Source: Thelonectria olida (lineage: Eukaryota; Ascomycota; Sordariomycetes; Hypocreales; Nectriaceae). Taken from it: a stretch of DNA of 64,000 nt. The notes under the pieces were generated by a model. The model was not told the origin of the DNA. It worked only from the letters and a program-made list of their open reading frames with translations, and ran no database searches. Shown here piece by piece: positions 23,376 to 33,500 of this stretch (positions are counted from its first letter, which is position 1; each line of letters starts with the position of its first letter). The stretch spans positions 558,001-622,000 of the forward strand of contig JAGPYM010000021.1 in the NCBI GenBank assembly GCA_020736575.1, written 5' to 3'. The position numbers and the translations under genes are program-made.

Positions 23376-24266
23376 TCACTCTGGCAACCTCTCATTTGAC
23401 GAAAGCGGTTCCCTGCGCTTGAAAGCTTCGTAATCGTCTTTGTCGGCATACGATAGAGTGAGAGGCACCTGGGCTGCTCGATATTTGTAGAACAGCCATG
23501 CAGCATCATCAAGTATCCTTCTTTGAGCCCCCATGCAATGTTTGTGGCAGGTTTCCTCCAACTTCTGGGAGGTCATCCAGTCCGCTTTGGAGGTCGGTGA
23601 TTCTGTCGCCATCTGCAAGAAGCTCAAGTGAGAGCAGACGCAACCCAACCAAGGCCTGCTTACCACGCAAGTTCTCACCTTAGGGTAGACTCCGAATTTT
23701 TCAATGAGATATCAAGGCTGACTTGTCACCCCCAAATCAACCATGCCGGTGCAGAAAGAAGATGTGGCCAAGTACTGATCGAAACATGTCCTCTTGCGGC
23801 ATTTGTGTCTCGTCCCTGGAATTCCACAAGAAAAGCTGCCAGCAGTGATAATACTGAAGACCACCTATACAGCAGTTCTCTAATCATTTCACGGTTGAAT
23901 AACATCTTCATCAGCGTAGGTTCTCCTGATCCTGCTTTCCCAGCCAACCAGTACATGCGCCTTGGCCAGTCGTTAGCCATTTCGCCAAGTCATTCCATAG
24001 ACGGCTTTCATTTCGAGGCTCCGAGTGTATCCAGTGTGCGTAAAAATGACGTGGGAATGCATTTTCTTGATCAAATATGAGAACGTGGGTGCGTGTGTCC
24101 AGTGGGCGGTTGATAGATTCGAAGCTGCCGGCGATTCTGACCAAGGTCTTAATTTCACTCCTGCTAGCGAACCCTTATCCGCTTCAACGCTGATCCTCTC
24201 GATGCCTTCTATGAGAGACGTTCGAAATTTATGACCTTGGCTTTGTTTGCTACGCACCATGCACAT
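23376..24266 (-). pseudogene. Decayed NACHT-type (fungal NLR-like) gene remnant
   Basis: Pieces of one protein family appear in order on the minus strand but in different frames. From the 5' side: a region before the NTPase (RLWNDLAKWLTTGQG, near 23990-24040), a P-loop-like YWLAGKAGSGEPTLMK (about 23920-23955), FFLWNSRDETQMPQEDMFRS in another frame (near 23765-23830), VVSRPWLG (about 23650), then DRITDLQSGLDDLPEVGGNLPQ and YRAAQVPL...SYADKDD, which resemble the segment after the NACHT domain (the region often called DUF7791). The Walker A lysine is Glu and the following Ser/Thr is Pro. Most of the NACHT core between the FFLWNS and SRPW motifs is missing. Such genes act in fungal non-self recognition; this copy cannot work. 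Confidence 0.65.
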
Positions 24267-24787
24267 GTATCTTTCTGGCTACCTTACTTGCACACAACTG
24301 CAGTGAGCTGGGCCAAGTTACGACCACAGCCGGCAACCTTCTTCCAAATCCGCTGCTCTGATATCCCAAGAATCGTAATAAAATGCGGCTTCCTTACTGT
24401 ATTTTCGCCGTTATTGCACCTGCTAATGACTATTCCAGAGACCCAAGGGCTCGCAAAGCTTGGTGGTATCTTTCTGCACCCAGACTAGTCTTACGACGGC
24501 TGGAACATCGTCCCAACCTATCTAAATGGCCCTGCTGGCGACACTAAGTCAGACAAAAGATCCATTTCTGTAATCGTCTCTTGGTTGATTAGAAGGCAAT
24601 ATTCATGAGTGGATCGCTTTAATACTCGTTGCGCGGGGCCCAGGTGACCCGGAACTGTCTGCACAAATATGAGTAGTACCTAGGTAACCTATACGTCGTA
24701 GGAAATGAAAGCTATGAGCACGTAAATTTTGGCAAGCATATCCATGTGACTGGGGACCTAAGACTCTGATATGATGCTGGAAAGGCC
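24267..24787. other. Intergenic stretch next to the NACHT remnant
   Basis: No recognised gene. It may contain the lost N-terminal part of the NACHT gene, as the frame is weakly continuous on the minus strand, but I cannot match it to any effector domain. It also contains the 3' flank of the acetylesterase gene. Confidence 0.4.
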
Positions 24788-25602
24788 CTATTCATCCCCC
24801 GTCGCAAACTCGCCGGCCCAGATCTTCTTGCTGAGCAGCCCAGCGGGCTCGAAAAAGCGCTTCAAGCCCTTCCTCTTTCTCAACAGCAGGTCAACCACCA
24901 TTCTTCCAAATAGTCTTTCTCCAAGCGTGTTCAAATGGGTTCGATCTCCGTCGCTCAGGTTGTAGGAGTCGGCATTGCCTTGTCCAATCGCATTGACATA
25001 AGTTGTGCTTGCTTCGTTGAGATCTAGGTATTTCGCCCCCACGGCTTCCGCAGCCGCAATAGCGCGTACCCGTTGCTCCTCGAGGTTTTGGATGACTGCT
25101 CCGCCGCTGAAGGTCCGGCGCGTAAGTGAGGTAATCAGAATCTGTCGATCCATGTTAGACATGCTCCTAAGCTGAGCTTCCAGCTCGAAGGCGATCTTAC
25201 TGGTGTACCCCCAGCTGCCTGAACCTCCTTGGCCATTGTCTCTAAGTTGGCCTGAAACTGCTCGACAGAAATATTTGCCGCCGCTTTTTGATCATTATGG
25301 CCGAATTGAATCGTGACGATTGGCTCATACTCTGCTGCATGCTCGTTCGTGGCGCTGATTACTGCATCCCACAGCCCTTGTGCGCGAAACGACACGGTTG
25401 TCGCGCCGCTCTTCCCGTGGTTCTCGCCCTTGGCTGGGTCTTTGAGAAAGTCATTGAAGCCATCTCCCCAGCCCCCGTTGATTGCGACGGTGGAATCGCC
25501 CGTCAGAAGGAAATAGGGTGGCTTGGAGGCACGGATGTCAAGGGGCGAAGACATGACTCCGGCCACCAATCCGGCGGAGACGGTGAAGTGAGAAAACCTC
25601 AT
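24788..25602 (-). CDS. Rhamnogalacturonan acetylesterase (CE12, SGNH hydrolase), secreted
   Basis: Two exons, 25201-25602 and 24788-25141, separated by a 59-nt intron (GTAAG...GACAG); 251 residues, the usual length for fungal rhamnogalacturonan acetylesterases. It removes acetyl groups from rhamnogalacturonan I of pectin outside the cell. The start MRFSHFTVSAGLVAGVMS is a signal peptide. SGNH blocks are present: GDSTVA (nucleophile Ser near residue 37), the Gly-containing KSGATT block, FGHND (block III), and DRTHLN near the C-terminus (catalytic Asp and His). No catalytic residue is missing. A TATA-like box lies at 25693-25700. Together with the GH43 enzyme at 38996 it suggests use of plant cell walls. 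Confidence 0.92.
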
Positions 25603-26316
25603 TCTTGTTATACCTGTAATGATGAGATAGAAATAGCCTATGGGATTTGGGACAAAGCTATTTCGCTGGAAACGAATAGTCTACTCTCGGAGTATTTATA
25701 CTCATGTTTCAACACAATGGGGTGACTCGCGAGGATCAACCACACCGCTGTCTTCGACAATGAGCTCGGGTTTCATTCTCGCGAGTACCGAGACCTTCCT
25801 CTCCAAGAAATGGGCACGATCATCTCTGGAGAAACGTTCGAGTCTGCGCCGAATTGCATCTGGAAATGCGTCCGCGGTTGACCCCAAACGCGGGTTTTTC
25901 CGCCAATCACCACAAGTTCGCTCTTTACCCTCCGACCTTCCGAATCGGCTCTTTAACTTTGACCCATGGCATTAGATGTTGGTCATATTACATCACCTTT
26001 CATTATTGAGCGTGGTATTTGGGGGAGAAACATGCATAGCTGTGGGGAGAATGGGGTGTCGTGGGGGAGGTCTAGATAGATACAACTAAGACAATACGAT
26101 TAACAGGGGCGTTGATGCCAGCATCATACCATGTCAATGTTTTCAAGGAATGCCATATGCATCATTTTTCTATGCCTATTCTCTCTCTGCTATCCGCCTC
26201 CTGACTTCGCCAATTACCACAGTCCTAAACAATCCACTTCACGCATACAAAGTCAGTGTCTATCGAAGAATCCTTGTACTGCGTGGAAGTGATTAAGTGA
26301 GGAACCCAAGACACCA
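25603..26316. other. Intergenic region between acetylesterase promoter and transporter 3' end
   Basis: About 700 bp with the acetylesterase promoter and the 3' untranslated region of the transporter, both minus strand. A short open frame at 25702-25887 has no recognised content. No separate gene is supported. Confidence 0.5.
25693..25700 (-). promoter_or_regulatory. TATA-like box of the acetylesterase gene
   Basis: On the minus strand the sequence reads TATAAATA, about 91 nt upstream of the ATG at 25602. Spacing and sequence fit a core promoter element. Confidence 0.5.
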
Positions 26317-28302
26317 TTAGTGATGGAACCTAAAGTCCAGCCTCTTATTGCCCTCATCCGATGTTGTAGCCAAGTAGTGAAGTCTTTCCGACTCGGACAT
26401 GGAACTCCACTTCTTTTCTCGGCTCTTGTTCCTGAACACGTAATAGGCCTTGACCAAGAAGTAGATGACAATGTTCATGCACAGGATCGCCAGAAGCTGT
26501 CGATTTCCGCGGCGGTATCGGGGCGCATCGTCGGCGCGATAGATGTTTGACGAGATGATTGCACCTGTTTGGACAAACATGTTATAGCAGGACGCCGAAA
26601 CTGTGCGAGAGCGGACACTATTCGAGTTGCGAGAATTCCAGGCAACTTGAATTGGATGAGCTAGAGGCGTGAATGATCAGTATGATTGCCGTTGTCGATA
26701 CTGGGGCATGCTGAGATGAAGTAGAAAGATACATACCATTGGGATACGATAGGAGCACAGAGGTCACGGCGAAAATGGCCCATCGACTGACGGCTGCAGT
26801 GTTTGTAACGTTGAACCAGATCAAGCACGGCAGGATCCAAAACTGGCCAATGATGGCGACAAACGTGAGCTCGCCGAAAATCTCGGAAACATATGTGAGT
26901 ATCAGCATAGTGATCATATGCAACACAGTCCATGGGATTGTGAGCAAGTTTGTCTGGAACGTGTTGAAACCAAGGCCCTTGAGGGACAGCGTCAAATACT
27001 GCTGTTCTGGAGTCGCCGGGATTTGGAACACGAGGCCCAGAATGTACAGCGGCCAAAGGTCGAAATCGCATAGACTCTGCCACAGGAGTCTGAACGTGAT
27101 GGGCTGTCGGTTATGCATTGAGCTCTTGGTGGGATCCTCGCGAATCACTCGGTTGACCATGATGGTCTCTTCCTTTTCAGTGAACCAGCCCTTCTTGCCG
27201 CGGAACCAATTGGCAGTCTGCGTTGGTCCTGGAGGCATGAGGCCATAGGCAAGCAAGCCAAAAATGAGTGTGATCAGGCCCTCGATGAGGAAGAGCCATC
27301 TCCAGCCAGCATACCCATGGACACCGCGCATAGTAAGGAGACCGGCCGCAAGGAGAGCGGATATGATGTCGGCGACGCTCATCATAGTCCAGAAAAAGGA
27401 AAGGCGGATTGCCAGTTCGTGGTGCTTGTAGAAGTATGAAAGGTATAGGATAACCTGGCATTTGGTAAGTATCAAGGGTCAAGTGGTGGAGGGTATTAAC
27501 CCACGTCTGGAATGAAACCGCCCTGTAACAGCCCAAGCAGCGCACGACACGCAAGAAAGGAATCGCGTCCAGCCAGCCAGAACTGGGAGAACGCGACAAT
27601 ACTCCAGAGAACCATTTGCGAGGGAATCCATCTGTCGGGCCCAATCCATTTCGACACAAGCTGAGACGGCAGCTCAGCGCAGAGGAAAGCGAGTTTAAAG
27701 ACGGTGTTTCCAAAGTTGTAGTCTACCAAGAAACAATCAGCTTTAGAAACACGAGAATGAGGGCGAGGTTTGGGCATACCGTCCGTTGTCAGTCCAAGAT
27801 CGCCGAGGAGGTTGTCAGTCAAAGCTTGGGAAATATTGGCTCGGTCCAGCTCAAGCGCCATGAACATGACACAGGCCCAAATCATGATTCTGAAATCAAT
27901 CTTTCGCACGAGGGAGTTTTCTTCTCTCCAAGTCCATCGTGCAAGAGGGTCGAATCGACGCAAATTCTCCCTGGCTTGTTGTTACTAAAGAGGTAAACAC
28001 TAATTAGAGGTTCGCGAGTGACATACCAATCGGAGTGAGGTTGATATTTGTCTGCAGTAGCTGGGTCATCAAAAACACTAGGCTATAGCACCTTGGTGTA
28101 AGTAATCGAAAGAGATGCAGCGAGAGAAATGTGGCGAAATTCTTACCTGGGTAGCGATGGAATCGGGGTCATAGGCTCTTCCTCGTTGAAACCAGAAGCG
28201 CTTCTCCTCGACCGGCACACCGAGGGCGGGGAGCGAGTCGGAGGACGTATCGGAGTCGAATCCCTCTCGAGCTTCCTTATCTCGAACCAGCACAGTAGAC
28301 AT
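26317..28302 (-). CDS. MFS transporter, allantoate permease (Dal5-like) family
   Basis: Six exons: 28147-28302, 28027-28082, 27780-27970, 27505-27722, 26737-27454 and 26317-26660. The five introns are 50-76 nt with GT-AG ends, and joining them gives 560 residues in one frame. Starts [11 protein letters not shown] with a hydrophilic N-terminus, then [32 protein letters not shown] (TM1 region), [23 protein letters not shown] (TM4-5), [10 protein letters not shown], and [17 protein letters not shown] before the last helix, all typical of the anion:cation symporter/allantoate permease branch of the MFS. It is probably a plasma-membrane importer of a small organic anion such as a ureide, vitamin or carboxylate; the substrate cannot be told. 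A pogo-type transposon sits 384 bp upstream of the ATG. Confidence 0.9.
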
Positions 28303-28376
28303 CTTGAGACTAGTTTCGTTGCGATTGTCCGGTTGAGTGAGAATCCAATGTTCGGAAAGCTGCCCTGGTCGATGGG

Positions 28377-28383
28377 TTTTATA
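28377..28383 (-). promoter_or_regulatory. TATA box of the MFS transporter
   Basis: On the minus strand the sequence reads TATAAAA, about 75 nt before the ATG at 28302. The core promoter therefore lies between the gene and the transposon inserted at 28686 and is not itself disrupted. Confidence 0.55.
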
Positions 28384-28685
28384 GACCGAGCCACCGAGCA
28401 ACAGCACTCGGTAGATCTGAGGAATCGTTGGAGGAGGGTCACATCATCGCCTCAAAATCGCGCCCATTCCCGTTTCGGTTGCTGTAGACGACACAACAAA
28501 CAAGTGACGAGCGGTCCATACCCTGGTCTGGACCGCCGGGGATAGGAGTGGCATAGATACTCGCGATGGGCGATAAGGATACGAAAGAGCAGAAACGGAG
28601 ATGGCGACTCAAGTGGTGTGGTAGAAGTGCTTCCAGGTCCGGATCTCGCCCCCGACGGACCCAGGCGGAAAATGCAGCTATGGTA

Positions 28686-28732
28686 ACGTACATGATAAGC
28701 GAGCGCCCAAAACAAGCGAGCGCCCAATTTTT
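28686..28732 (+). repeat. Left 47-bp terminal inverted repeat with two phased 13-bp motifs
   Basis: Identical to the complement of 30499-30545. It contains AAGCGAGCGCCCA twice (28697-28709 and 28714-28726), with a 17-bp period. The doubled motif is probably the binding site for the transposase helix-turn-helix domains (inference). Confidence 0.92.
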
Positions 28733-28783
28733 CTCCCAACCACCATTTCCTATCTTTCAAGTAAATTTTCTCCGCCACAGATC

Positions 28784-30439
28784 ATGCCATTATCAATTAA
28801 TGAGGCAAATATCAATCTTGCCCTTCAAGCCCTTAAGGAAGACCCTCAATTAAGTCCCTATCGCGCTTCAGAGATCTACGAGGTCTCTCATCGTACTCTA
28901 CGACGCCGACGCAATGGCATCCCTTCACGACGCGATACCATCCCTAACTCACGTCGACTATCCGATCTAGAGGAGCAGGTTATTGTTCAGTTCATTCTAG
29001 ACCTGGATTCGCGAGGATTCCCGCCGCGGCTGCGTGGTGTTGAAGAAATGGCCAACCGACTGCTCGCCGACCGCGACGCGTTACCTATTGGCAAGCGCTG
29101 GGCTTCTAACTTCGTCAAGCGACAACCAGACCTTAAGACGCGTTTCAATCGTAAATATGACTACCAGAGAGCCAAATGCGAAGATCCGACCATTATTCGC
29201 AATTGGTTCAGGCTCGTGGAGAACATGATCGCGAAATACGGTATCAACCTAGCGGATATCTACAACTTTGACGAGACTGGCTTTATGATGGGCGTTATTA
29301 CAAGCGGAATGGTTGTCACAGGTGCGGAAAGACGTGGAAAGGCAAAATTAGTGCAGCCTGGAAACCGAGAATGGGTTACAGTCATCCAGGCGATCAATGC
29401 CGAAGGCTGGGCGATCGCGCCGTTTATTGTGGTTGCGGGCCAATATCACCTCGCCAGCTGGTATCGAGAAAGCAACCTCCCGGACGATTGGGCTATTGCG
29501 ACGACCCATAATGGCTGGACCGACAATGAGACAGGTCTTGAGTGGCTAAGGCACTTTGACCGACATACCAAGGCCCGATCAACCGGTCGCTATCGTCTTC
29601 TGATCCTCGATGGGCATGAAAGTCACCACTCGGTTGACTTTGAGAAATATTGCGAAGACAACCACATCATTACGCTGTGTATGCCGCCTCATTCGTCTCA
29701 CCTACTTCAGCCTCTTGATGTCGGGTGCTTTGGACCGCTCAAAAAGGCATATGGCCGAGAAATTGAGCACCTGATCAGGTGCTCGATAACCCATGTTTCC
29801 AAGACCGAGTTCTTCCCAGCCTTTCGTGCCGCCCACGAAGCCGCCATGACAAGGAGTAATATAGAGGGAGGTTTTCGAGGGGCCGGACTTGTTCCCATGA
29901 ACGCAGAAAATGTCATATCAAAGCTTGATGTGCAGCTACGGACTCCAACACCGGCTACGGAGGAGGCCGGCCTCCCCGACCCTTGGGTCTCAAAGACCCC
30001 AAAGACGGTGCTTGAGGCTAGCTCACAATCTGAATACCTCGAAAGACGAGTGAGGCGGCATCAGAGCAGCTCCCCCTCATCAATTCTTGAGGCACTTAAG
30101 TCACTTTCAAAGGGAACAAAGGCAATAATGCATCAGAATGCCCTATTGAAGTCTGAGAACCAGATGCTTCGACAGGCAAATGAGACTCTTAGCAAGCGGC
30201 GTAGAGCAAAAAGGACCCGGCTACGGAATGGAGGGAAGATGACTGTAGGTGAGGGAAGGGATGAAATTGATCAGAAAGACGTTAATGTGCAGGTGATGGC
30301 CGAACTATCGAGAAGTGGTGGTCAGGGGAGGTCGGGGCCGGCGAGGGAAAGGCGGTGTGGAATATGTGGTAAGGCTGGTCATAACTCAAGAACATGTCAG
30401 ATTGTTGTTAAGATATCTGGAGAAGAGAATAGCAATTAG
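28784..30439 (+). CDS. Transposase, pogo/Fot1 type (DDE, CENP-B-like DNA-binding domains)
   Basis: A 551-residue intronless protein. Residues 1-50 form a psq-type helix-turn-helix (NLALQALKEDPQLS...HRTLRRRRNG), residues about 57-125 a CENP-B/Tc5-type DNA-binding domain, and 155-380 the DDE_1 catalytic domain. The acidic triad is complete: D163 in NFDETGF, D276 in LILDGHESHH and D312 in LLQPLDVGCFGPLKKAY. The C-terminus is basic and ends with a CX2CX4HX4C zinc knuckle (C525, C528, H533, C538) near the end. It cuts and reinserts the element at TA sites. The ATG at 28784 is followed by MPLSINEANI and aligns with the ATA codon of the degraded copy. All features indicate an active enzyme. Confidence 0.96.
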   Translation: MPLSINEANINLALQALKEDPQLSPYRASEIYEVSHRTLRRRRNGIPSRRDTIPNSRRLSDLEEQVIVQFILDLDSRGFPPRLRGVEEMANRLLADRDALPIGKRWASNFVKRQPDLKTRFNRKYDYQRAKCEDPTIIRNWFRLVENMIAKYGINLADIYNFDETGFMMGVITSGMVVTGAERRGKAKLVQPGNREWVTVIQAINAEGWAIAPFIVVAGQYHLASWYRESNLPDDWAIATTHNGWTDNETGLEWLRHFDRHTKARSTGRYRLLILDGHESHHSVDFEKYCEDNHIITLCMPPHSSHLLQPLDVGCFGPLKKAYGREIEHLIRCSITHVSKTEFFPAFRAAHEAAMTRSNIEGGFRGAGLVPMNAENVISKLDVQLRTPTPATEEAGLPDPWVSKTPKTVLEASSQSEYLERRVRRHQSSSPSSILEALKSLSKGTKAIMHQNALLKSENQMLRQANETLSKRRRAKRTRLRNGGKMTVGEGRDEIDQKDVNVQVMAELSRSGGQGRSGPARERRCGICGKAGHNSRTCQIVVKISGEENSN

Positions 30440-30498
30440 TTTTAATTGATAAGATGCTTTATTGCTTTTTTATAAAAGAATCTATAATATAGGTGGTA

Positions 30499-30545
30499 AA
30501 AAATTGGGCGCTCGCTTGTTTTGGGCGCTCGCTTATCATGTACGT
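30499..30545 (-). repeat. Right 47-bp terminal inverted repeat
   Basis: The exact complement of 28686-28732, with the same two 13-bp motifs at 17-bp period. It is followed by the TA target duplication at 30546-30547. Confidence 0.92.
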
Positions 30546-30547
30546 TA

Positions 30548-33500
30548 TAGATGTAATGTGTGGACTATCTTGCGTGCTCCAAGATATCAAGCGATTCGCA
30601 CTTCTAGCCACCGAGCCGAAGGGTGAACCGGGGGCTCCATTGGGCGATCCGGGCCGAGGCCAGCGTTCATGCATGGGCTTGAGAGACTCGACCTAGCGTG
30701 CTCAGAGTGGGTGGTCGGGAATAGCTAGAGACAAGGTGCCCAATCGTGGCGAGATGATGACTATTCGCAAAGGATATCATAGTTGGGTTGGGTAGTTGGT
30801 ATAATAGAAATGATTTTGGAGATGACCAGTCTTCAAATCAATAGCTGAGTTTGTACACGCTCTTCGTCCTATCGAATTAGAAATGACTGCGCAATATCGT
30901 TACTGATAACTCGGTGGCATTTCATGCCTGTCCAGATTGCTGTTTGTTTCCAATCGGCACACCGACCGCCCGAATGCCCGATGATGGAAGAGCAATCAGA
31001 GATTCCGCAATGAAATCCAGCACCAAAACACTCCCACCCAACCGTCCATAGCATGTGGGGGTGCATCCCCAGGTATGCAGGCACTGTCATGTTAGTTGAT
31101 TTTGATTGCGTGACGGCGCCGTCGACACTCGCCATCCGTCTCTCGCAGTGGAGTTTCTTCGAGAAACCCTGTCGCCAGATGATATTTCGCACACCTTTTC
31201 CCTGATGGTGCGATACTGGCAGTCTCAGATTGCTTTGTGATTCGAGCTGAAGGATTGCGATATCTGGAGTGAAAATTCGAACACTATGCAAGTCGACTCG
31301 ACCAACCATTGACCTTATCGCCCGTTTTCAGCAACATGATAGCGGCGCATGCCAAGTGATAAGCATAGCAAACACTTTATTCGGGTACTCTGTTTCAAGA
31401 AGAAGTCAGCTTTAAAGAGGTCCACAGGAAAAGTGTTCGGTCAAGGTATCGAAGCTCATTTCATCCGAGTTAGAGCCTCAATGCTTGGCCAGATCCGCGG
31501 GCCGCAATATGGTGATTGGCGACATGCCAGCTTCGCAACTTCGGGGCCTCCATTGTATCGGAAGTTTCGTCCCCGCAAGCCCGTTAAATCCGTTCCAGGG
31601 GTCTGTTAATTAGTTTCCATGATAACGTCAGTGTCCCTGTCCCATGTCCCATGTCCTCAAGGACAAGGGTATGATGGGGGAACGGCCTGGAGCTCTTGTA
31701 CACCTATCCCAATCACGTGTCACACTCGAAAGGTTTGATCACTTGACGACCAACCGCCATAAGATGTAATTATGTAAGATCACACGGGCTAGATTAGATT
31801 ACTAACTTGATCATGATTTCTGTTTGTTGTTCCTCCACAACCTCGCAGATCTACGTGGACCCGACGTGTTATACAGAGCTGCAGAAGCCCATCAGCCATG
31901 TAAAGCCGGCTTGTTTCCCATAGACTCAGTTGTTCGTGAAACATTCTTGTCTTCTCTTATCTGTTTCTATTTACAGTTTTCTCGGAAAAGACCGATCTTC
32001 TCAGATTTGCAATACGAAGCCTGAATACAAGACCCTGCCGATGAAACAAGCCAGATACAACCTATGTAGTCAAATTGTCGTAGGAAAGGATCTCTACGTC
32101 TAGCTAATACGCATTTTAAACTATTAAGCTTGCTATAAGTAGATCTCATCTAACCCTTGATGCGAGTATAAAGTCATTCTTGATCTAGATCGCTTTGCAG
32201 AATTAGCGGAGAGTGTTAATGGTTTCTCTTGTGAGGGTATATATAAAACCCTGTCAATGTGGCCTCTTAACGTCGACCATTCAATGTCTAAATAAAGAAA
32301 ATTATCAATAGAATTAGGATTCAATTGTTATGACATTAGAATAGCCGCTTCGTAATCTTTCCAAACCAACGTACCCTATAGCTGCGTTCATCACGCTGAG
32401 TTAATCTTTGCTGTCTCTTGAGCCACACTCTCATGTAGAATTGGGATCTGGAAATTTGAAGTGGGCTGCGACTACTATAGAGATCCTTTAACTCTGCGGA
32501 TTCTTGTCTGTTTGGTACCGTACGCTCCTGATTGCAATGGTTGGGTATCAAAGATTCTAATTCCAGATGGCGGCAATCGCAGTGTTTTAAACATCGATTT
32601 GCATAGAAGCTTAGGCTCCGTAAGCCCTAATCAAAGTAGAATTGCCTCCCATGACACATTCATTTCTATTTTAGGAAGAACGAGGGTGTCAATGAGTGAG
32701 TTGGTGGTGTCCTGTGAACTGGTTGGACTGGAGCTGTGGTAAGACGAATCCTCGAGGCTGTAGGGATGACCTGTATACAGGTAGCTATAGATATTGTCCA
32801 TCCGTTGCGATGACTCATTCAAATATCACGTAGTAAGCGGCATTGCGAATATTGGGCCAGGATCAAATCATCTGGAGTCCTGGAATAGGGCTGCAATGGT
32901 GGGTTGACGAAGTTGCAAGACATGGCATCGTGTGGCGGGTCATAAAGTTGATGGTTAGCCGGGATCCTCACATCGATCTCCTGTGCGATGGTTTTAGTTT
33001 GTTGGCGAATAGCCTGTGGCTCCAATCTCATTTGGTATTTTCAACATGTTGGGTTCAGTCGTTCTTGTTGGGCCTTCAACCACACCTGCGCTCACTGGTT
33101 CCGGAACAAGTCAAAATCGTCAGCCTATTGCTACAGCGGAAATATCCTAAGTCAGAACCAGTTGACAATCAGTCACATATAACTCTCGCAACGGCGTGTC
33201 CGATCAGGGTCTTATTACTAGCCAGTGCCCTACAAACATGGCAAGAATAGAGCTTCCGGATGGCCGAGAGGACCCCTCATCGGACCTATGGAGATTGCAT
33301 TCCAGTGGATTTCAGATAGCCACAGCCTTATCTTTCTGGAGGTATTAAAGTATGGCCACCCTCGATTGCAAAATGCCATGTTTGGACCGACTTTTCCATT
33401 GTTGCTCGTCGTCCCAATTCAGCAATGCGAAATATCTGGCTTTGCAATTGGAACCTGCATGCTGCAAGGTGGATAGACAAGGTGAGGGCACACATGTGCT

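Larger units (their letters stand above)
28686..30545 (+). mobile_element. Intact pogo/Fot1-type DNA transposon
   Basis: The element is 1860 bp, flanked by TA at 28684-28685 and 30546-30547. The two ends are perfect inverted repeats of 47 bp (28686-28732 and 30499-30545) starting ACGTACATGATAAGCGAGCG. It carries one uninterrupted transposase gene occupying most of the interior. There are no signs of RIP, unlike the related element at 14386. Complete ends, target duplication and an open transposase make it a candidate for an autonomous, recently moved copy. It lies upstream of the MFS transporter, in the opposite orientation to that gene. Confidence 0.95.

Noticed and set aside
30869..31309. 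Minus-strand frame of 146 codons with a GHSGG motif, considered as a trypsin-like protease fragment
   Set aside because: Only the GHSGG and a DIAILQL-like stretch fit; no catalytic His region, no signal peptide and no joinable exons. Too weak to call.
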